From: Pycnococcus provasolii
Taxonomy: Eukaryota > Chlorophyta > Pseudoscourfieldiophyceae > Pseudoscourfieldiales
Assembly (NCBI GenBank): GCA_049487715.1
Contig: CP150552.1
Coordinates: 620,001 to 684,000 of the forward strand
Direction: 5' to 3'
Length of the DNA stretch: 64,000 bases
Position 1 is the stretch's first letter. Each line of letters opens with the position of its first letter. The translations under genes and the position numbers were made by a program. Shown one piece after another: positions 58,305-64,000 of the stretch. The notes beneath the pieces are model-generated. The model did no database searches, had not been told where the DNA came from, and was given only the letters and a program-made list of their open reading frames with translations.

Positions 58305-60190
58305 AACAACAACAACAACGAACGCTTTTGAGGGTTGCACCTGCGATTCTTCCGACAACTTCCTGAGTGGTACCGCCTACACTAATTGCCAGAGTGAGCC
58401 ATTCGGCTCAGGAGAACCGATCACCCTCTTCGAGATCGAGGGTGACATCAGGGATGTTCTCAGCGGCGATCCTTCTGCCATCACCGTCGTGTCATTCCCA
58501 TGCATCACTACCTCGTCCCAGGAGGTGGATTTTTCTTCTTCTGGATTTTGAGAACTCCCAAATCTTGCGGAGGTTCGCTTCGCCAACTGGGTGACAGGAC
58601 CGGACTGTACCGTACCGAACTGTCGATTCCGGGTACGTGCACTCCTCCTCCTTACTTGCTTTCCCTTCGACCCTTCCTCCTTCTTCTTCGTGCTCTGCCT
58701 TATGTTCTTCTACAATAATATGGCGTGTCTTCGACAGAACACACACATTCCATTTGGTAGCACCTCACTAACAAACCAAATCACATATTCACAACAACAC
58801 AACAACCATTCGTATCATCAAACGACAAATAATAACAACAACAATAGTTCGTGGACTTTGGCGGGCAAAGCTCTTTGACGAGTATCTACGCGCCTCGTCT
58901 TGTGGGTAGCTCGACAAGCGTCCAAGTACGTATCCCTTTCATAATCGACTTTTCAACTGATTGCACAAAACTCACCATGTACTCACCCACTCAACGACAC
59001 ATATACAACACACACCTCTCTAAACACACAGATCGGAGGCAACCCGAATCTCGCAGAGGTGGACTTGTCTGCGCTGAAGGAGGCGGAAAACGTCGTCGTA
59101 CGTCTTACTCTATCTTTTGTCTTTTTATTCCTTGTTTTTTGTGTGTTCTTCCATAACAAATCGTATCACTCAAGTGCTGCATGTGAAATTCACTCACTCA
59201 CTCTTCTTCCTTACAAAACTTCCATACAACAAACAAATCAACAGATGTTTGGCAATCCTGAACTCGTCGACGTCAAGCTCTCTGAGTTGACGACAGTGGC
59301 GGCTTTCCTCGTGGTACGTGACAACCCGTCATCAAATGGATTCATCGTCACCACAACAACAACAACACCAAAACTTACAGTACCACCATTCAATACAAAC
59401 AAAACAACAACAGATCACCAACAACGAGAACCTCGAGCAACTCAGCCTGCCCCAGCTCAGGACGACTGACTCCTTGGAGGTACGTGACATCCCATGTCTC
59501 TTTCATTCTTTCCCACAACAAATAGATTCGTCATTTCATCGTCACCACAACAACAACAACACAAACTTACACTACCACCAATCCACCATTCAATACAAAC
59601 AAAACAACAACAGATCATTGGCAACGAGAACCTCGTCGGCATCAGCATTCCTGTGCTGGAGACATCGAGTTTTCAATTTCAGGTACGCAACGAGTGACAA
59701 CAACCAGTCATCGCCGCCGACCCCCCCACCCTTCTATTATTTGTTTTGCTTCTCCGATGTCTACTATCTACCTCTTTCATCTTTTCCCACACAGCAGATA
59801 CATTCATTGTCACAACAACACCAAACTCACGTACTACCCTCCGTCCCTTTTCCCTCTGACAACCTATCCCTCCTTCCAATCTTACAGGTTAACGGCAACG
59901 GCAATCTTCAGACGCTGTGCGCACCCAACCTTACAGATGGAGGTTCTGTAGATGGAGGTAGTGACTTTGACGGCGTGTGCATCGGCGACGAAAACGACCA
60001 ACAATTCCTCGACGCGGACCTTAGTTCGTTGGTGACTGGAACGTTCGCTGGGTTTTCTACCGGGATTTGCTATGGAGGAACCGATCCTCCTACCAACCAA
60101 CTGAATACCACCACAGTCTGCGGAAAAGAAGGCAATGGCCTCTTCTCCGATTTCGGATGCCCGTCAGCTGGATGCCCCGAGACCCCCTAA
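57151..60190 (+). CDS. secreted Tyr/Thr-rich LRR surface protein, one repeat per exon (about eight exons)
   Basis: Proposed exons: 57151-58524, 58573-58632, 58848-58925, 59032-59097, 59245-59313, 59414-59479, 59614-59682, 59888-60190; ~694 residues, all phase-0 junctions. Signal peptide MMTTNVRNMRSIV...SAVSGVSA. Then a Tyr-rich repeat region (KYDSGYDSGYDSGYSKY), a Cys-containing domain, and a ~50-residue Thr/Ala mucin-like run. The small exons each carry one 20-26-residue LRR: IGGNPNLAEVDLSALKEAEN, MFGNPELVDVKLSELTTVAA, ITNNENLEQLSLPQLRTTDS, IIGNENLVGISIPVLETSSF. Four of the small-exon donors are GTACGT and another is GTACGC; acceptors lie in CAACAACAG or TTACAG contexts. The last exon is Cys-rich with no anchor. 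The join 58524/58573 is the weakest: the frame is uninterrupted there except for a TGA at 58549. Adhesion or wall role inferred. Confidence 0.75.
58187..58321 (+). repeat. (ACA)n/(GCA)n coding trinucleotide tract
   Basis: About 44 codons of ACA and GCA giving a Thr/Ala run in the LRR surface protein. The shifted frame gives poly-Gln and the reverse strand poly-Val; neither is a gene. Confidence 0.9.
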
Positions 60191-60906
60191 GAGAAGAAAC
60201 CCAAAAAGGAAAAAAAAAACAAGCCTTAAATCACGACCTACGTGAGGATGGATAATAATCCGCTGACGACGAGCGAGTAGTAGTCAGCAATTTTTGACCA
60301 GTTTTGCCGTCCTCATCCACTACTACTGAGCAGGAATAAGCACAATAGCAGAAGGAATGCTAGCAGAGAGAGAGAGAGAGAACACACACACACACACACA
60401 CACACACAGAGAGAGAGAGTTTGGTGACAAAACACGTTTGTTTTTTGAAATTTCTTGCAGCCAAGAAAAGAATCAACACAGTTTGTTTGTGTTTTCTTTT
60501 GTGTGTAATCACCAATCAACAACATCAAAATTTCAACTACCTGTACATTCGAATCTTACAAAACTAGTTACAGCAGGTGTCTCTCTACTAGTACAGTAGA
60601 ACACACGGTGGCGCATCTCTATCTTGCACATGATGATGCGCAAGAAGCACGAAACACCTGATTTTAATTTTATAACATTGGCGTGTGTGTTTCGAAAGAA
60701 AGAAAGTGTTGTGTTAGAAATTTTCCATCGCATTTATGTATACAATCAAGCATAAAGGATCGTCGTGTTTGTTTGATCGAGGAATCAGAAACAAAATCTG
60801 TGAATTTGTCAAGCGCCGGCCACGGCGTAGTACGCCATCGAGAGGTGGAATGCACCCGCGGATACGTTCACGTTTAATTTGACTCCGTAAACGGAACGAC
60901 CGACGA
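60191..60906. other. intergenic with AG/AC microsatellite
   Basis: No gene seen. A compound (AG)n(AC)n(AG)n microsatellite runs from about 60366 to 60419. Confidence 0.6.
60366..60419. repeat. compound AG/AC microsatellite
   Basis: Alternating AG, then AC, then AG dinucleotide runs, ~54 bp in total. Confidence 0.9.
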
Positions 60907-61227
60907 ATGAAGTGGGTGTCCCTTCGTCTGCCACGGCACACGGACGTCAAGGGAAAGACTGCGTCGTCATCAACGCCTGAGGACAAAGACGGCCGCGTTC
61001 AAGAAGGCCGTGAATCAAGCGCCTCTATCGCCATGGAGGAGAGTCAAAAAGAGGATGATACGCCATCCTCATCGACGCGCACTACCAACAACCCGCTCGC
61101 CGTGGCTGATTCTGAAGAACCGAGCCCATCCGACACGCCGAGTCCTGGCGAGAAACGCCTTACGCAGTTTCTTAAAGGCAAGGTCACGGCTAGCTCGTTT
61201 TTTAATCCAGATAAAGACGAAGTCTGA
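60907..61227 (+). CDS. small hypothetical protein
   Basis: 106 residues from an ATG at 60907 (MKWVSLRLPRHTDVKG). Highly polar and disordered (Ser, Thr, Asp, Glu), with an ending that looks ordered: GEKRLTQFLKGKVTASSFFN. No homologue recognised. The composition is protein-like and it ends ~120 bp before the convergent Pro-rich gene, leaving room for a compact gene, but an antisense frame overlaps its start. Could also be the last exon of a spliced gene. Confidence 0.35.
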   Translation: MKWVSLRLPRHTDVKGKTASSSTPEDKDGRVQEGRESSASIAMEESQKEDDTPSSSTRTTNNPLAVADSEEPSPSDTPSPGEKRLTQFLKGKVTASSFFNPDKDEV

Positions 61228-61350
61228 GATATTCTATGATGTAATACAAAAGCTTTAATATATAATGATGTAACAAAAGAGTAAAGAATTGAAATTTCCT
61301 TGAGCAAGTCCTGCATTTCACTCGTGCCGCGTCCCTGTGCCTTGTTAGGC

Positions 61351-62054
61351 TTACTCTCCTTTGGACTCCACGTCATTCGTGTCTTGCACATGCGAAGAAG
61401 AGTATGACGAATCTTCGGTGTCGTAGGCAGCGTTCCTCATGCTCGTGCTAAACAAATTCATGAAACTGAGTGAGGAAGCCCGACCAAGCTGGCCTACCCC
61501 TTTGATTTTCTTGCGTCCTTTCCAGTCAACAAATATCCTGTATCCCATGTATGCGCTAACAGCCAAAGCCATGACACTTAATGGAATCGCGCTCGAGAGA
61601 ATCATGGCGACATGCGCCTGGTTCATGTTTTTACCAGTTGAAACAGGCGGTATGGGGGGAGAAGGAGGTGGTGGAGGTGGTGGAGGTAGTGGAGGTGGTG
61701 GGGGTGCTGGGCTTGGCGGTGGGGGACTGGGGGGCAACGGTGGCGAAGGAGGCGGCGGCGGTGGCGGCATTGGCGGCGGTGGTGGAGTGGTGAGGGAGGT
61801 GGTGGTGGACTTACCTTATCGATTGCCGCAGCTTTCCCAATGATAGCTTGCAGACCCGTCAAGCCCATCTCAGCCAGCGTTGACGAAATGCGGTTGTCGA
61901 AACCTCCCAGTACGTTGCCAGTGTTGATGGAATCAACTAGCGCCTCCGAGAATGATTCGGGAGCGGTGATTCGAACATTCAGAGTCACATTGCCGAATGG
62001 CAGGCTGCGGCGGGTGGCGTTGGACGAATAGGAGACACAGGAACGAGGACGTGG
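61351..62054 (-). CDS. Pro-rich type I surface membrane protein, 3' portion (copy B)
   Basis: From a splice acceptor at 62055/62056 (TTTTCCAG) the minus strand reads YSSNATRRSLPFGNVTLNV, an ~80-residue domain ending AIIGKAAAIDK, a 40-residue SPPPPPSP/PPPPMPP spacer, STGKNMNQ, a membrane helix (AMILSSAIPLSVMALAVSAY) with a basic stop-transfer DWKGRKKIKG, and a ~60-residue cytosolic tail. Pro-rich spacers linking extracellular domains to a membrane helix are common in chlorophyte surface proteins. A 2-bp excess near 61781-61790, relative to copy A, breaks the frame between the domain and the spacer; it may be an assembly error in this low-complexity stretch or a real lesion. The 5' part of the gene is not found: upstream the frame is antisense to the membrane-protein copy. 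Confidence 0.55.
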
Positions 62055-62801
62055 CTGGAAAACGAGGTGCTCGAGCGTCCTGATCATGTGACGTATCGTA
62101 ACGGGTCGTGCACGTGGTTCATGAATCATGACCGTCCAGCTAAATGTGTGGTATACCACCTGGCTGTCGCGAATGCATTCTTCCTCATCTTCAGCTACGT
62201 GATGACATTCATTCCGTGGTCGGTCGTACTCAACCGTCGACGCAAGCAGATGCACCAGTGGATGAAGGATACTCGTCGTTCCAAATGCCCATGTGGTTTG
62301 CTCTACTATCTGAACACATCCGTGATGGTATTCGAGACTGTGTTTTTGGTTCCTCTGGAGATTGAGTTGATTGACCTTCTACCATGGTTTAAGCCTATCG
62401 ACGGCCGTGACCTGACATACCCCCACCTTCGTGGATGCGCAAATGGGGCATGGGTATGAGTATTTTGGAGGATCTTGCTCAGGCTGTCATCACTTTGGCA
62501 TTCCTTTTCCATTGGAATGTTGGAGGGGAACCAATCGACAAGGTGACAGGCTTCACGAGTCTCATTCTCACGATTTTTCACTTGCTGCAAAACTTGGTGC
62601 GATGCAGGGACTGGGGTATTAATAAATCGGTACACGAGCTATTACACAAAGAGAAGTTGCGTGCTGATCGTGCCGAAAATGCCTTGCGGGATGGGTTGCA
62701 GTTTACGCACACGCCTCGAGATCGGATGCTCCCTCCAAAATCGAAGTCCGATATTTTCATGTTGGACATGCGTGGCGACGCCTTACGGCCCATAGACCAA
62801 A
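61685..62801 (-). repeat. 1.1-kb inverted duplication, copy B
   Basis: Reverse-complement partner of 46502-47617, nearly identical. The sequence on the 61.3-61.7 kb side continues the Pro-rich gene, so copy B looks like the parental arrangement on that side. Confidence 0.92.
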
Positions 62802-62812
62802 TACGTTTTTGA
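62121..62812 (+). pseudogene. polytopic membrane protein, copy B (frameshifted)
   Basis: Same product as 46392-47183 but with one G missing near 62409 (GCCGTGACC where copy A has GCCGTGAGCC). The first frame ends DLTYPHLRGCANGAWV and the second resumes at MRKWGMGMSILEDLAQ. Otherwise nearly identical through RGDALRPIDQ; the end here is IRF-stop, different from copy A. Could be a pseudogene or a one-base assembly error. Confidence 0.65.
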
Positions 62813-63512
62813 TGATTTGATGACAATGAATGAAGAAGGTGTTTTCTTTGAAGTCCAAGTTATTGGTGTTACCTTTCATTCACATTTTTGGAATTTTCAA
62901 ACAACATACATAAACAACACGAAGCGAGTTCAGTTTATCGTACAGCGGGTAGTAGTAGTAGTGCACTTAGAGATATGGGCGACCCCCGCTGGACAAAGTA
63001 AACTACGTTCCATTACTAAATGAGCGAACCTAGGTATCAAACGTATGCTGCAACTTGCAAACCGGTTGGAAGAAATCTAGGTGTTGTCGCGTAGCTCTGC
63101 CCGTCATATAGAGTTATAGACAGACCTCCTAATAAGGATTGCAGGACGATAGACGGGAGTGCGAAAAAAGAAAGAAAGCAAGCATATGTTATAAATGCCA
63201 AAGTCGCCACACACGTGGCATTTCATTCTTACCGTCACACACTTAAGCACAACTGTACAGCTTCGTGTACGCTTTCGCGCGTTCAAAGAGCTCATCCGAG
63301 TCCACTGCTCCTGGATCCCAGTGCGTATTGCACGGGACGTGCTGATGACCCACGACGCCAGTCGCTTGCTCCCACTGACTATCCTAGCGGTCTGACACCT
63401 CTTTCTGTGGTAAACCTTTCGAGATATGCTTGGATGAACGACGAGCGACGACGGAAATTCTTCAAAGATATTAATTAAAAAAAAGATCATTACATTAAAA
63501 TCAAATAAAAGC
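62813..63512. other. intergenic, no convincing gene
   Basis: Open frames on both strands in 63100-63655 are Arg/Ser-rich and lack domains. No tRNA-like fold recognised. Confidence 0.4.
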
Positions 63513-64000
63513 TTACTTGCTGCCGCCGCCGCCGAAAATACGCCCAAGGCCCGTGAAGAAGCGATATCTTTTCGACATCTTCCATGGCTTCGCCTCTGGG
63601 AAGGGGAGCGGAGAACCGACCGCGTAGAAGAAGGCAAACATACCACCAAGGCCACCGGTGTTGTTCTCAGCCGTGCGATCCATAACAGCTCCCACGGTGA
63701 ACTTTTTCACCTCACCTTGGCGATTGAATGTCATGCTCATCGCCTGCGGAGGGCACACAACTCTGATTCCAGTAGGCTCGATACTACCGGCGAAAGTTCC
63801 CGTGTGTCTTCCCACGGGTCGGCTCGTGAACCACACACGATCTGGCTCGAACGGATCAACACGGAAGTGGTAGTAATTGCTCTGCATATCAGGAAATCCC
63901 GTCGTAACGTCAAAGGTGCCAATCGCCTTGAGAAATTCCTCCTTGGCGAGGGGTCCAACCACAGGTCCAACGAACTGGAAGTCAAGCGCAAGATCGTCTG
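63513..64000 (-). CDS. NTF2/SnoaL-like, probably plastid protein (5' end outside window)
   Basis: The minus-strand frame runs from the right edge (DDLALDFQFVGPVVGPL) to the stop at 63513; the start lies beyond 64000. Blocks: FLKAIGTFDVTTGFPDMQSN, YHFRVDPFEPDRVWFTSRPV, GRHTGTFAG, PPQAMSMTFNRQGEVKKFTV, VMDRTAENNTGGLGGMFAFF, PLPFPEAKPW, GLGRIFGGGGSK. This string (WFTSRPVGxHTG, PPQxMSxTFN, GNTGGLGG) is one I associate with SnoaL-like NTF2-fold proteins of photosynthetic eukaryotes, function unknown. The targeting sequence is outside the window. Fold assignment moderate, plastid location inferred. Confidence 0.65.
   Translation of the reverse strand, partial: DDLALDFQFVGPVVGPLAKEEFLKAIGTFDVTTGFPDMQSNYYHFRVDPFEPDRVWFTSRPVGRHTGTFAGSIEPTGIRVVCPPQAMSMTFNRQGEVKKFTVGAVMDRTAENNTGGLGGMFAFFYAVGSPLPFPEAKPWKMSKRYRFFTGLGRIFGGGGSK

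Noticed and set aside
58158-58358. Poly-Val and poly-Gln frames
   Set aside because: Other-frame readings of the (ACA)n/(GCA)n tract in the LRR gene.
46502-62801. Transposon with terminal inverted repeats
   Set aside because: Arms are 1.1 kb and themselves coding, the interior is ordinary host genes, and no transposase or target-site duplication is seen.
63104-63655. Minus-strand 183-residue frame
   Set aside because: Arg/Ser-rich with no domain; overlaps the real NTF2-like gene end in another frame.
1-64000. CRISPR array, bacterial operons, viral genes
   Set aside because: Introns, eukaryotic families and spaced single genes throughout; tandem repeats found are coding or microsatellites. 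RCC1-like repeats alone are not evidence of a virus.
1-64000. tRNA and rRNA genes
   Set aside because: Looked for T-loop (GGTTCRANNCC) and paired-arm contexts by eye; none convincing. A tRNAscan-type run would be decisive.

Overview
This window reads as nuclear DNA of a small, gene-dense green alga (Viridiplantae, probably prasinophyte-grade). The support is an HY5-type bZIP, a GT29 sialyltransferase-like enzyme, an ERD2-like receptor, a plant-type Mediator 22 subunit, a plastid-style RsmG/GidB methyltransferase, and Pro-rich (SPPPP) surface proteins. Genes are mostly single-exon. Where introns occur they are short (about 50-210 nt) and use GT-AG sites. Convergent 3' ends are tight and divergent promoters are 300-400 bp. 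No genus can be assigned from the sequence alone.

Layout. 1-8.5 kb: 5'-truncated HY5-like bZIP (+), possible axonemal protein (+), organellar RNase III-domain protein (-), seven-repeat RCC1-like protein (+), plastid BFN-like protein (-), alpha/beta hydrolase with a frameshift (+). 9-21 kb: secreted chlorophyllase/PETase-like hydrolase (+), RAB5IF-like membrane protein (-), small unknown (-), MED22 (+), membrane-anchored unknown (-), GT90-like glycosyltransferase (-), WD40 protein (+), HdeD/DUF308 membrane protein (-). 21.7-31.2 kb: WW-repeat protein with an export signal (-), divergent from the GT29 protein (+); FHA-(Ala/Glu array)-PHD protein (-), divergent from a J-domain protein (+). 31-46.5 kb: RsmG (-), lipase maturation factor (+), bHLH (-), SET protein (+), DYRK kinase (+), eIF2beta (-), MFAP1-like (-), ERD2-like (+).

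46.5-62.8 kb is the rearranged part. A 1.1-kb segment is present twice in inverted orientation, about 14 kb apart, and carries two overlapping antisense reading frames: a polytopic membrane protein and a Pro-rich surface protein. A second short inverted repeat abuts one copy. Between the copies lie a formin (FH1-FH2), a P2X-type channel with a C-terminal EF-hand, a second secreted hydrolase, and a Tyr/Thr-rich secreted protein whose leucine-rich repeats are encoded one per exon. The right edge holds a truncated NTF2/SnoaL-like, probably plastid, protein.

Two themes recur. (1) Arrays of GGGTTA/CCCTAA (telomere-like) sit 70-400 bp upstream of many start codons and look like telobox promoter elements. 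(2) Surface and secretory functions are over-represented (GT29, GT90, LMF, ERD2-like, two secreted hydrolases, LRR and Pro-rich proteins). Exon structures given here are my own reconstructions from splice-site and reading-frame logic and have not been tested against transcripts.
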